Positions 1-42,400 of a DNA stretch of 64,000 bases are shown piece after piece. The translations under genes were made by a program, and so were the position numbers. Positions within the stretch are counted from its first letter, which is position 1; each line of letters starts with the position of its first letter. The notes below the pieces were generated by a model. That model was not told where the DNA came from. It saw only the letters and a program-made list of their open reading frames with translations, and did no database searches. The stretch spans positions 9,362,001 to 9,426,000 of the forward strand of contig NC_044278.2 of NCBI RefSeq assembly GCF_004027225.2, read 5' to 3'. This stretch comes from Strigops habroptila (taxonomy: Eukaryota > Chordata > Aves > Psittaciformes > Psittacidae).

Positions 1-400
1 TTGAAGTGAGATTTGGTCTTTGGATGTTAAGTGCTGGGCCGATGAGCATGGAAAACACAACTTGGCTTCCTGTGTCCCTCTGGCAGTGAGCAGGCAGGCA
101 CTTTTCTCCCACCCTGGGACACTCGGGGCAGATTCCCTGCAGATTCCTATTGTCCTTTCTAAGGAGGCATGATTTGCAGCGGTGCTGGGTGCCTGCAGGG
201 GCAGTCCTGGTGGCTCAGCACCACTGAGAATCAGGCCGGGGTGTCCCGGCAAGGGCAAGGGCAGGGGCAGGGGGAGCAGGGCAGGGGGCAAAGAGGAGCA
301 GCGGTGCTTGCTGACTCTCAAGCACAGGTCTTCCAGTGGAGGGACCTGCCGCAAGGGGAGGGCTCTGGGCCCCCACAAGTCAAACTGCACAGAGTCACAG
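1..400 (-). other. CASQ2: CASQ2 3' UTR or downstream flank (end not visible)
   Basis: This is the sequence after the CASQ2 stop codon on the minus strand. I see no AATAAA on the minus strand (TTTATT on the plus strand), so the transcript probably ends beyond the left edge or uses a variant signal. A G-rich run on the plus strand (253-288) makes this part of the transcript C-rich. I see no other gene. Confidence 0.5.
253..288 (+). other. G-quadruplex-forming motif, template strand of CASQ2
   Basis: Six G-runs of 3-5 bases are separated by spacers of 2-4 bases, which fits the G3+N1-7 quadruplex pattern. It lies about 115 bases past the CASQ2 stop codon, on the strand that is template for CASQ2. 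Confidence 0.6.
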
Positions 401-30635
<30,235 letters not shown>

Positions 30636-30950
30636 ATGGGAGACCTTGGAGTGCAGCAGAGGGCAGCTAAACATCCCCCTCCTTCTTAATTTGGGGACAA
30701 GGGGAAACCAAAGGCTCCAGGTGAAGTTCGAACTGAGTTTCTGCTGCCTTGTTAATGGTCAGCCCAAATGCTGCAAGGCTGGTGGGGAGCTGCAAACTTT
30801 GCTGTCTTGGGCTCACAACAAAGAGACAGACAGGAGAAGCTGTCAGGCCAAGCCCTGGATACCTTACATAGCTGTGTCCAGCTCCCGTGTCATTAGGAAC
30901 TCCATTTTTAGGAAGCAGTTGTTTCAGGCTAAAAATAAACCCTGCAATGA
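30636..30950 (-). promoter_or_regulatory. CASQ2: CASQ2 5' UTR and putative proximal promoter
   Basis: This is the sequence immediately upstream of the CASQ2 start on the minus strand. It includes an in-frame ATG (30672-30674) and, about 300 bases upstream of the start codon, a consensus MEF2 site at 30929-30938. A CCATTTTTAGG sequence at 30902-30912 resembles an SRF CArG box but has a 7-base centre rather than 6. I see no clear TATA box. Muscle-specific control through MEF2 and SRF is known for CASQ2 promoters in mammals; the transcription start here is not determined. Confidence 0.5.
30929..30938 (+). promoter_or_regulatory. MEF2 binding-site consensus upstream of CASQ2
   Basis: CTAAAAATAA matches YTAWWWWTAR without mismatch. 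Its position about 295 bases upstream of the CASQ2 start codon suits a cardiac or skeletal muscle promoter element. Confidence 0.5.
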
Positions 30951-33900
30951 ATAAAAAGGACAGATATGACACCATTGAGGGACTTGCTGGCACTCTGCAT
31001 CATCTGAGAGAGAGGGAGTGAGCAAGAGGGAGGGAGTGGAAGATGGCAGTGCTGGGAGTACACAGGCAGAGTTTGTGAAGGGACAGGCTTCTCTCGCACA
31101 GGGAACTGAGGCACAGCCTGTCCTATTAGGGCTTAACAAAAATAGAAGGTATTTACTGCAATTTGTAATAAGGGTATCTCTCTTTATATATCCCCTTGGG
31201 CATCACGGTGATTAGGCTTTGGATAACAGATCTCAGGTTAAGCAGTTTCAGAGCCTCATCTGCACTCCTACAGGAAAAGTCCCTGTTCCTCAGCAGCAAA
31301 GGAGGTGAGCACTCGTGGGATTCCCTCCTCCTCCTGCCTGGAGCACCGGCCAGGGCTGCAGGCTAACATTCAGCATCTTTTCTGCAGCACCTTCTTCTCT
31401 GCTTATGAGCAAGGCTGTGAAGTACCAGGAGAATTGCTGTCCCTTGGACTGGTAATCCTGAAGCAGAAGGAAGCTTATATTGCAACCTTCCATGCCCATA
31501 GTAGTTACTAAGCCTCATACATTGCTGGCAAGTGGTTAAAATATCATTGCACTAAGCGAGGGTGAAGGGCAGGAGATGTGCCCAGACCAGGGCTCTCCTT
31601 AAGATGATGAAGAGATGGCCATCAGTGCTGGCCACCCTTTCTGGGACCTGCCTGTTGGCCCAGAAGTGGTTTTTCACACAACCCCGTTGCATTTCCCAGC
31701 AAGCAGTCCTGCATATTCCTTGCCCTTCATCTCGTAGGAATGGTGACTTGTTCCCCCTTCCCCAGGAGCTCAGTGCTGGCTGCTGCTCTGCTGCATTGCC
31801 TGCACCACTGCATCATGCTGCTGGAGGAGAACGGTTTGGTGGCACAGTCTTTCACCTCTTCCCCTCCTGTGACCGGGCTGTCACCGCTGCCCCATGACTG
31901 GCAGCAACAGGCAGGTCGAGGCAGGCCAGCTGGCCACAAACCAGCACTGCGGCTGGCATAGATCCACTGGAGAAGGCATGCTGGCTGGAAGAGAAGAGCC
32001 TGACAGGGAGCATGGATCTGCCCCCCCACTGAAGTGATGTGCAGACGCATGCCCTTATCAGCCTCCTTGCTGTTGCTGCATCACAGCCTTGCTCCATCCA
32101 CACCAGGGAAGAGGTGATGTCCCTTGGTGCATGCAACTCACACCCAAGCAATCTGTTCCCATTTAATTGTATGTGTGGGATTGTTTCAGTATTTGGGGTG
32201 AAAGGCGAGCATTGCTTAACAATTGTAGGATCACTGAATGATTTAGGTTGGAAAAGACCTTTAAGATCATCAAGTCCAAGCGTAAACCTAACCAAGTCCA
32301 CCACTAAGCCATGTTGTTAAGTGCCACATCTACATGTATTTTAAATACCTCCAGGGATGGTGGTTCAACCTCTTCCCTTGACAGGTTATACCCATCTCCT
32401 GGGTATCTTAGAAGAACATGTCCCCCTCAGCTTTCAATTCTAACCTAAACAGCTCATGAGAAACTGACTGAAACTGTGGGCAATGGTTTCTAAGCCTGTG
32501 TTATTTCTAAAGCCTCTTCGTTTCTGCTCATGAGTTTTGAGAAGTTCAGTGTTTGCCTGCAACTTGAAGTCTTAATGATGAAGCCTGAGGGAATCTGGGT
32601 AAAAGCCAGAGCAAGGTAGCCTCTGAAATACACTCCCTACTGAAACACGCTTCAGGAGTGATCATTTTAAAGGGAGATGAGACAAACCAGGATAAATCTG
32701 ATTGTTTTTAGTGGGAGACACAAGACTTGTGTCACAGTGGGTGGCAATGGCTGGCTAGGCTCAATGTTTAGGCTTTAAAACACAGAACTGAGTTTTTGGG
32801 ATGACCAGGTATACATCAGGCTGGTTGATTGCCTTTGAAGGACCCCATGGCTTTGGGGTGCAGGAGCAGGCTTCTGCTGGCATCACAGTATGTTTTAAAG
32901 CAGGAAAACATCAGACAGGGCTGTGACATTTAAACGTTCACAGCTACTTCAAAACTGGCTTCCCAGGATCCTGCCCTCCTTTTAGTCTCATAGATCTTCA
33001 GAAATTGCTCCACTTTCATATCACTCAAGCTATTTTTGAGGTGCTTTCTCTCTAGGCTGAATAACTTTTTAATCTGCCTAAAAATAGACACAATCCAATT
33101 TTCATTTTCTCCTCTTCTTGCTATCAAAAAGAAAGGAACAAAAATGCTTTTTAATAACAAAAAGTTGCTTTTTTCCCTGGGGGGGCTGTAGGATGCCAGT
33201 AGGAGAGCTGGGATTGAAGCAAATGCTCTCACACCCTGACAAAGACTCTAAGGGTTGTGTCTTTCTCTTCATCATCTCTCCGGGTCCTGATAGCAGCACA
33301 GTGAAATGTGCCCATCTTGTAGCCAGAATCAATTTTCCGTGGGAGTTCAAAGCTGTCCATCCACTCAGATGGTGTTTCAGACTGGGAATTTTGGGGCAGG
33401 CTCATTGCCGAGAAAAGGACAGTGTGTAGAGCTCATGGATTTGGGGGACGTGAGTTTGGTGAAGGCCCATTTCTACACGACACTGACATAAGGTTTCTCT
33501 GTGTGTCAGACCCTGTCCCATAGGGTAGGAGCAACAGCAGTTCCCCATAGGAGGGAAGGATGAGGGCGACAAAGATCTTCTCTGTGAAATCTTGTATTTT
33601 GCACTCACCAGTTCACTACAAATACTTTGTGCTACCTTTCTGCATAGTTCTGATCCCATTTAGTTGCCCACGGTTGCAACACTTCTGTTTCTGTGGCCAT
33701 TGCCATGCAAGGAAATGGTATGGTCAGCACTGTATATTGGGACACTTGTCTTGTAACTCAGATAGTACCTTGGCAAAGCTGGCATTCTGTTAGTCTCTGA
33801 TATAAGTTGATTACAAGGCTCAACCTCCCAACTCTGACTGGTTAAACATTGACTCCTTCAGCCCTTCTGCTACTGCGTCTCTTAGCCCTGCCTTGAGAAA

Positions 33901-36900
33901 CCAGTACAACGTTCTTCCTTAGCTAACCATCCTAGAGCCATCCATCTGAAAGCTCTCAGAGAAGTCACCTGAAAGAGCTCAGTGCCTGTCCACCTGGGCA
34001 GGTTCCTATGTTGATCAAATGACCTTCAGAATTGGCCCCAAAACATCAGGCAAAGAAAGAGAGAATTAAGGGAAAAGCTTGCGGTTGGTTTATCCTCTGT
34101 TCTAGGCTCTTTGGGGGACGTTCATTGAACAAAATCCTGGCTCCAGCGAATTAGGTTGCAAAACCACCCCTGACATACTGAAGTAGGATTTTACTTGGCT
34201 GCTTTGAAGTTTGTGAGGATAGGTAGCCAGTGACAGCAATACAACAGAGGTGCTTAAAGCAGTACAATCTCAGCCCTTCACTTTGGGCTTGCAGAAATGC
34301 TGGGTGGGGATGTAGGATAAATAAAATTCTCCTTCTTGTTGGTTTTTTTCCCTATTTGTATTATAAATCAGGTATATACACTTGCCGTTCCTCCCTCCTG
34401 CCTGCCGCAGTTACACTCCACTCTGCTGTTCTCACCTTCGTTGTCCTTTCTATTTCACATAGCAAAAGAGGTCCCCAGCCACCGCTGATCCAAATGCTTC
34501 AGTGAGCCTTTTTTCAGGGCTTCAGGATTTAAGGTCCTGCTTTAGCTAATCCTTTCCAAGCTTCTAAGACCGTGTATGTTTTGCAAGATAGGAGTATTCA
34601 GAAAATATGCTTCTTGCCACCAGCTAGCCAAGCAAGGTCACAGCTCATAATAACTTGCGGCATACTGCTGTCATCAGGGTGGGAGACTTGGAGATGCACT
34701 GAACCTTTTTAAGGAGACCAAGGGGATCACTGTCATCCCAAGGAAAGCTCTGCAATGTGAGAAAACCTAGTTCTTTCTCCCTTGCCTTCAGCCCTGAAAG
34801 CTGACAAGTCCTTCCTGGTGCTTTACATTGCCTGTACTCCGATGCAGTCATGTCACTGATGGTAAGCACAAGGCAGAGAAGTTGTATCATTGCACTCCCT
34901 CCCTTTTTAACCTGTTTTAAACCACCAGAGATCTTTGCAGCATCTGATGATGCTTTGTATATTTTGACTGAGGTGCTGTGATCTGCTGTGTGATAAAAAG
35001 GTGCTATGAATCACATCTGTTTTCTGACAGTCAGACACTGGTTTTGATGAGGAAAATCAAACATAGCACAGACAAAAGCATTTATATGAAATTATATAGA
35101 AGTTTTAAAGAGAAGGTCAATAAGATGCCTCGAGGGTCCTGACTCCTCTCAAAAATAGGCTTAGCTTTCTTAGACATTGTGTCCCCCAGAGCACAGTTGC
35201 TCTGTGCCACCTTACAGGGATCACTGCACCTCTGTCTTTGGGACCTGGTCCGGCATTTGTGTCTTACACAGGTCAGAAAGTACTTTGGAAGGTCAAAACT
35301 GGGACTATCCTGGAAGGACTGGGATAGTTACTTCTTAATGGGCTCAGAAACCCTACACAGCAAGAAAGGACTTAACTAAGATATCACGTGCGGCCAAATG
35401 GAAATGAACTCATTGGAGTGGATGGAAATGGGTGGAAAGGAGAGCAATAAAGTGAAAACAAAAAGAATAAGGAGAAATGCTGGAAGCAGACAAGGCTGCT
35501 TCTTCGTGCAGAGGTCTGACAAGGGACATCATAACGCAACCTGCAGCAGTGGACTGGAAAAGGCTGCAGATAGCCTGCAGCAGGACACAGGCAACAACCT
35601 GCTACCCTTCCTGGCTGGCTGGAAGCTCTGTTTTTGGACACTTCTCCACAAGCAACCCACTCTGAAAAGGGTGTAGGGTCTTCCTGGGGGCTTCCTGCAG
35701 GTAGCACTGGGGTGGGGGATTTTCTGCATTGTTCCTGTTGCTCGTACGTAAAACACATGCTACCTCTAATACACCAAGAAGAAGAAGAGCTTAATAATGG
35801 TATTATATGAGCTGTAGCTGGGGAGACAGCTTTATGCCTGGCCATACCTGCATTGTGTTAGGCATACTAGAAGAAGCCTCAATCCCACTAATGAGTGGGC
35901 AGAGGGATAGTAAAAATACTGCCAAAACTGAGCTGAAAATGTTCAAAGAGAGACCATCTCATAAGCTGCAGGCCCCAATCATATTTGGTATGTGTGACAC
36001 TCAGGTGTCCTATTGCTCCCTGTGCTTTTGACTGCAAAACCTCCCCTCTCCTAGGATGGAGTAATTGGCACTTGCCTAGAGAAACCAGACCCAGATTTAT
36101 TCACTGAACCTCTAATGGGAGGTTTTGACATGCTGGAGAGCTGGAGAAGGGGATGCAAATGCAGCTGGCCGCATTCTCAGGGGAGCTGGGTCAGAGACCA
36201 GGCCAGGCATATTCTTATGAGAGATGCTGAGACCTGAGCTCTGGGCAGTCTCTGTGAAAACCTGGTGATTCACAGCCAAGTCCTGAGCCCATGTGAAAGC
36301 GTGCCCCAAAGCTGGTCCCTAGAGAGCTGGAGTGTGAATGGATGCATGCTGAGCTCTGGCTCAGGGACTTCAGTAATTATTAATGATATAGTAATAATAT
36401 AATTACTAATCGTAAAGTAAAAGAAATAAAGCACATGGCTTGGCACAGTATGTTCCCTTCTGGAATTCTTTAGGGCATATACAGCCTGGCCATTTCCATT
36501 GGTCCCCTGCCTTTTTCTTGGAGGAGAAAGGATCACTGGCCACCTGCCTAGCTTTGGCCATGATCGGTATGTCCAAGCTTATGTCTGTGTCCCTGCCTGC
36601 ACGCACCCTGCAAGCATTAACCACCAGCACTGCTTTCATTCAGCCCTCCAGGGCCAGGGTCTAACACAGGGCTCATGCACCAGGTCTGGGATGTCACTTG
36701 CACCTCGGGTTTTTCCTAGCCCTGAGAGCATCAGCATATTTAATAACATCGTGATGATTCGAGGGGTGTTTAATTTAGTGGCATGGCGCCGGCCACTGCT
36801 GACAGAGCTGCACCCAGCAGCTTTACACCTGCTATCGTGGAGCAGCAGCTCAGCTCTCCTTCCCTCCTGTCCTCCTGTGCTGTCCCTCAAATCCTTCCCC

Positions 36901-39240
36901 ATCCCTTGCCCGTGATGCCTGCTGGGGTGCAGCTGAGAGGGCTGGGAAGCACTGGGGTGAGCTCACTCTACCACCAGGAACCTCATTCCTTTCAGATGAT
37001 GAGCTGGACAAGCTTAGCACGCTCCTTAACTCTGTAAGTTAAGACAGAAAGGATTTGCTGCTCTTGGATTTCTGCTTCACTTTGACAGCCCTCTTCTCTA
37101 ACCGGACTTTGTACAGCCTGGGATGGCCCTGAATCTCTCTACAAAGTCTGCTGACCCCCTTGCATTTGCACTTGCATTTCTAGGGTGAATAGCTTTCCTG
37201 GCAGTACTGGTGTCTCACAGGCAGTCCTTTATGAATGCTCTGGGCATCTTTTTTATGTTTTCTTTAATGCCAGGCAATTTTTAAATGCAAATTCTTCTAT
37301 GTGAATAAGCCCTACTGGCAGCAAACCCGCTGTGGACATTGGTATGAAGCTGGGATACAGTTACACAGCGTTCCCAAGCTTTCAGAAGTAATGAGTAATG
37401 ACTCAGGTATCCCCTTCCCTCAGATCATGAACCCTAGAAACCAGGAGATCTGAGAAGTGTCTTGCTTGCGGTATTTTTCCCTTGGCATGGCAGCTTCTGG
37501 GTCCCTGTGCTCAAGTTTTTACCTGCAGCCACAAAAGAGGCTATTAAAGCTTCTCTGTTTGAAAAAGGAAGCTGAAATGCATGAAATCTGCTGTCATGAG
37601 CTGCAGAAGGACCTGAAAATCGCAAACTATATGATGATAGGGTGGAAGTTAGCAAGAAGGTGGTGACTTCACCTTGCTCCTTAGGGATGGCCGAAAACTG
37701 CTGTTGGAGCCGACAGTGGGAAGAAACATGTCTCTGCCTTATTGACAATGAGCTGGTACCCACAATTCAGGGTGGGTAACATCTTTTGGACCAGAGAAAA
37801 CATTTCACAGCTCCTTTTCACTCTTTTTGCACCTCTCCTTAGAAATTGTCACCCATGAAGAGACAGTGGCTTGTGTTGCTGAAGAGACGGGGACAGAGCA
37901 TTTCTGAGCCTCATGAGGCAGGAGCACAGCTTTATCCATGCTCCTGCCTGGCCCTTTGTCCGTGGCTGCTGTGGGGAGCAGAGGCTGAGGCTTCATCTGA
38001 TGAGGCTGAATGCTCAGAGGAAGGAAGAGACCCAAACCCCAACAGATGCAGAACCATGCAGCCAGCACTTTCCTGTGGAAAAGGCAGTAGCTGTGTCTCT
38101 CCAAGCCAGGGGCCAGCAGCGTGTTGTGCCAGAGCTTTTCCTTCTACCCTGATGTTCCTAGCTAAGCACCCCTGAGCTGCAGCCTGGGCTTCCATAAAGG
38201 GCTGCTGGGTTCACTCGTATTTATAACACTTATTCTATTGCGACGTGCCAGCTTGCAGAGGTCAGCTCTCCCCTGGGAGCAGGGAGTCATTCCACAGGGT
38301 AAGCTGTTTCCATCCCTGCTTGCCAAGAGGCCTCCCACCCGCTGGCAAATGGGACTTGAGGGTGTCCAGGTGGGGAGCACAGCAGAATGGCCCAGGGAGG
38401 AAAAAAGGATGGGGCAAAGAGGGTGTGCAGGAGACGCGGTGCCTTGTTTCTAGTATAAACTGTGGGGGGGGTGTGGCTTTCTCTAGTAGGACAGGGAAAA
38501 TTTGAACTGCTGCATCCCCAAGGGAGACTGCTGTCTTCACGTAGATGAATAGTTTTCTTCTTCAGGTGTATTCTATTTGGCACTGCAGGTAAGGATGGTC
38601 TCAAAAACTAGACCATCGCTCCTGCATGGATATGGCTTGGACCCTTCTCCTCTGAGTTCATCAAAGATGACTTTGGACTTACATACTATAGAAGATCAGA
38701 CCACTAGATGCCAGGCTGTGGCCAACATTCAGATATTCCTCATGGTTTGACAGGGAGAGCAAACTACGACGTTGCTCTCAACAGGTCCCTTACTGAGTGC
38801 CGTGGCCCTCTAGTGAAGGCTGGAGACCACTGAACGAAGGGTATTTTGTGGGCTGCAGATACAGGTCAGCTTGGAGGATGTGACGGGCTGTAGGTAAGAA
38901 CGGAGGTTGTACACTGAGGATGTTCTTCGTGCTCTCCTGTCTCAGAGCACGTGCGCGGTGTCAGGAACCAGCACTGCAAACGTGGCTCTTGTGCCTCTCT
39001 GGAGCCGCACGTCACGGCCTTGTGTAGCATCCGCACGCTGATGGCTGCAACTAAGCTCCTACAAAGCTCCCCAGATTAGCAGGTGTGGATGTACAGGGCA
39101 GGGGTGGAGTAATTTGAGCTGGAGTTACTGTTAGCGCAGTTAGGCAAATGTCATATGTGAAGAGAAGATCTAAAATGATCTAGCACGGCAGTTTGTGCTC
39201 AGTCCTTACCAGTCAGTAACTGGAAACAACGGTAGCTTTA
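30951..39240. other. Intergenic region upstream of CASQ2
   Basis: About 8.3 kb with one CR1 tip (32226-32390) and no convincing gene. An AT-rich imperfect inverted repeat (AGTAATTAT with ATAATTACT) sits at about 36372-36407. Confidence 0.7.
32226..32390 (-). mobile_element. CR1 LINE 3' end fragment
   Basis: GTAGGATCACTGAATGATTT is followed by AGGTTGGAAAAGACCTTTAA, AAGTCCA and a later CTCCAGGGATGGTGGTTC block. Sense is on the minus strand. It is of the same subtype as the 7151 copy. Confidence 0.88.
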
Positions 39241-39534
39241 TTTTAATTTCCTTTCATTTCCTTTCCCTTCTTTTCTTTTTTTTTTCCTTTTCTCTTTCCT
39301 TCCCTTTTTCTTTTCTCTTTTCTTTCCTTTTCTCTTCTTTTCTTTTCTTTTCTTTTCCTTTCTTTTCTTTTAATTTCTTTTCTTTTCTCTTTTTTCTTTT
39401 CTCTTTTCATTTCTCTTTCCTTTTAATTTCTTTTCTTTTTTCTTTTCTCTTTTCTTTTCTCTTTTCTTTTCTCTTTCCTTTCCTTTTTCCTTTCTTTTTC
39501 TTTCCCTTCTCCCTTTCCTTTCCTTTCCCTTTCC
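39241..39534 (+). repeat. Polypyrimidine (TTTTC)n tract, about 295 bases
   Basis: CTTTT and CTTTC units with very few purines; 39257-39371 is an unbroken run of 115 pyrimidines. The 136-codon Phe/Ser-rich open frame across it is an artefact of the repeat. Confidence 0.95.
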
Positions 39535-41880
39535 AAGGTTTACAGAGCTTTCCTTATGCTATCTGGCACATTTTGACAAAGATACAAATGCCTGCCTTGC
39601 CATAAAGAGGACTACTTATATTACTATTCTGTCTGAGTTAAAGCCTGCAGATTTATGAACCCAATGCCCTTTCAAACACCGTTTTCAGGCTGCAGTCATT
39701 TCTGGATCACTGTTTCATATGCAGGTATCAGATGTTGGGGGTTTAAACAGGCAATTAGATATGTAAGGCTTGTCTTGTGAAGATGTGCTGCTCCTACAGT
39801 TCGTTCTGATTACTGTTTTTCCAGATTAACCCACAAAGCAGAGATTTAGGCAGCTAAATGAATCAGGACAGGCCTGATTCAACAACACATTTAGTAGTTT
39901 TCAGAGCTGCTGAAGACCCCAAGAACATAACACTTAAGTAAGTCCTTTCGACTTCCACGTGTCGTGAACATACACAGAACTATGTGGCTGACGAGCATCA
40001 TTTGTGCTGACAGTGTGAACCTGAATAACAGCACATGCCAAACAAGGAAAGACTACCTAAGAATCAGCTCAGGCAGGCCCTCAGTGATATTAATTGAAGT
40101 GCTAATTGAAAACTACCCAGCTGAAACTCTCCAGTGGCAGAAAGCACAGATCCTGTAGCATAAAGGGCATTTCAATCGTGTTTTTGTGACAGAACTGTTC
40201 TGATAAAACAGTGAGAGTATTTCTTTTGACATTTTTCATTGCAATATTTTCACCTTTAGCCAAAATTCCCTTCCTGTACTTAACCTGTGTCTCAGATGAG
40301 AGCTGGGAGACACTGCTCGAGTGTCAGGCCCTAAACCCCACCATTCACTGAAAGCATTGTGAAGGAAACCTGGGTGAGCCTGGTACCCAGGGAGAGGGTG
40401 CAGGAACAACCAAATCTGCCCACAGTCCTCAGGGCCTGAGACACTTCACTTATTGAACTCTAGTGAACCAAACACTACAACCAGTTGTTATCTATAGCTA
40501 CCCAGGGACAGTATGTTGGCTTTTTTTGCCTGTAAATTAATGGACACAGGCGAAGAATTTATTAGAGTGAGTAAAATTAGGAAGCAGCACTCCATCCATC
40601 CCCCTGCTGATGCTGACATGCCATAGGATGTTGACCTTTTCTGAAGCATTAGCCTCAATAGCCCTGAACCCAGTGAAAACTCAGCTTAATTTTGCATCCC
40701 AGGAGGTCTGCTTTGCACTGGAAGTTAAGCATGTGGGTCACTGCTTTCCTGGATCTGAGCACAACTCCTGAAGGTCCTTCAAGATTTAGCTAGATGGAGA
40801 TTCCTAAATGGTACAGTGCAATTAGTGTAATGGGATTCTGCTGTCTATTAGTGGCTGGTTTGTGATGGGTAAGCTGGGCTGGTCAGAAGTATACATCCAA
40901 CCAACAACAGTTTCTCACAAAGTGCCAGCTGTACACAATCAGTAACTTCTAATTAACAGAATCTCTCCTGTGGTGCCTTTTTCCAGCTGATCAAGGCTCT
41001 TCCTTTTTGCAAGACCCAGTGCCTGCTTGCAGAGGTATAAATTAGAAGGAAAGTGGCTTTAGCTTGGCTTTGCCAGAAGACTGAGAGTAGCAGCTGTAGG
41101 GTAAGTAGCTCATGTGGCTGAGCTGGTGGCTCTTGAGCCTCCTAGGTGGTGGGATATAGCACCCTGTATCACTTGCATAGTGGTGTGCGTGCTGCTGCAG
41201 GAGACAGGGACTCATTTCTCTTTCTCCTCTGGCACAGGCAAAGCAGGTGATGGGATGGCCACATTGTCCATGTGAGGTTGCCCTGTTGCTCCCCACGGCC
41301 TGCTGTTCTTGACTCTTCGGCCTATTCCTAAGGCCCTGCAGGGTCTGCTTTCTTAAACAGCAAAACAGCAAACAAGTCTCTTTCACTTGCATTGGCAGGG
41401 TATGCAGAGGAGCATGGCTCTGAGAGCAGACACCCATAGTGCTGGGTGCTGCGTAAAAGCAGGGCAGGGATTAAGGCAGCAGCTTACCCAGTTGCCACAG
41501 TAAATGATGATGCATGCGCAGGGGCTGATGCAGATGTGGTGTTCCTAGTCAGAGTACACATGGATTTCCCATGGGGTAATGTAGACAAACCTTCATGAAG
41601 ATGCCCAGTTTCTCATTGCTGAGCAGGCTACATCACCTCAAATAAGGGCTGAGCTCAATAACACAGGCAATAACCCAGCTTCTACCGCCACCTGCCCACC
41701 TTTCCTCACGAAGCCTGTAGGCATTATTCCACGTTTTTTTAGACCCTCGCCTTTTCCTCAGTTTTAGGTGACTGTCCGTCCAGTTCAGAAGTTACTGGGA
41801 CACCCCCACAGGGAGCTGTTGCTCACGCCGCAGTACGAATACACGTTCTCTTCCAAAGTCACCGCTAAACAAAGAGACAC
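39535..41880. other. Intergenic, nothing recognised
   Basis: Unique-looking sequence between the polypyrimidine tract and the CpG-rich island. I see no gene, CR1 tip or RNA gene. Confidence 0.6.
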
Positions 41881-41884
41881 CATC

Positions 41885-42150
41885 TGTTTCTGTGTCCCTC
41901 CGTTCCTGCGGTGTCGGAGTCCTGCCGATCCCCGTCCCGGCTCCGGACATCTCCTGCCCGCATCCATGGGAACCCCGCCCGGGCACCAGAGGCGCTGTTG
42001 CCGCTGAAGACCGCCAGGTGGCGCCGCAGCTCCGCGCCTGCCGCTGCACGCGCTGCCGCTGCTCCGCCCGCCCGACAGCAGCGGGCGGCGCCGAGGGACA
42101 ACAGGTAAACCCGTGCCTGGACGAGGCGGCGGTGGGGATGTGTATGTGCT
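41885..42150. promoter_or_regulatory. Isolated CpG-rich island with CTCF-like motif
   Basis: A CpG-dense patch in otherwise CpG-poor sequence, roughly midway between CASQ2 exon 1 and NHLH2. It contains GC boxes (CCCGCCC), a CTCF-like core CCGCCAGGTGGCGC (42011-42024), and a good plus-strand splice donor ACAG|GTAAAC at 42104/42105. A minus-strand donor GCAG|GTGAGG lies at 42177/42176. It may be an insulator, an enhancer or the promoter of an unannotated transcript. Confidence 0.6.
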
Positions 42151-42400
42151 ATGTGGGATGCTCTTTCCTTCCTCACCTGCTCTGGCCAGCTCGGAGATTC
42201 CTGACCCGTAACGTGTTTGTCTGACAACCCTTCATGGGGCTACAGCACGGCCCAGTTCAGAGAACAGGGCCAGTTCAAGAAGGGCCTTTGTTTTGCTGGG
42301 TGGTGTTTTAAGCAGGACCTTTTCAGAGGTCTGGACTTCAGTGTGGTTCCTATAAACGGTGTTTGCACAGCCAGCAGAGTGGCTGCAATGTGAGGATCAT

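Noticed and set aside
30902..30912. CArG box upstream of CASQ2
   Set aside because: CCATTTTTAGG has seven A/T bases between CC and GG, not the six of the SRF consensus, so I list it only as CArG-like.
39195..39605. 136-codon Phe/Ser-rich frame
   Set aside because: It is a translation of the polypyrimidine microsatellite.
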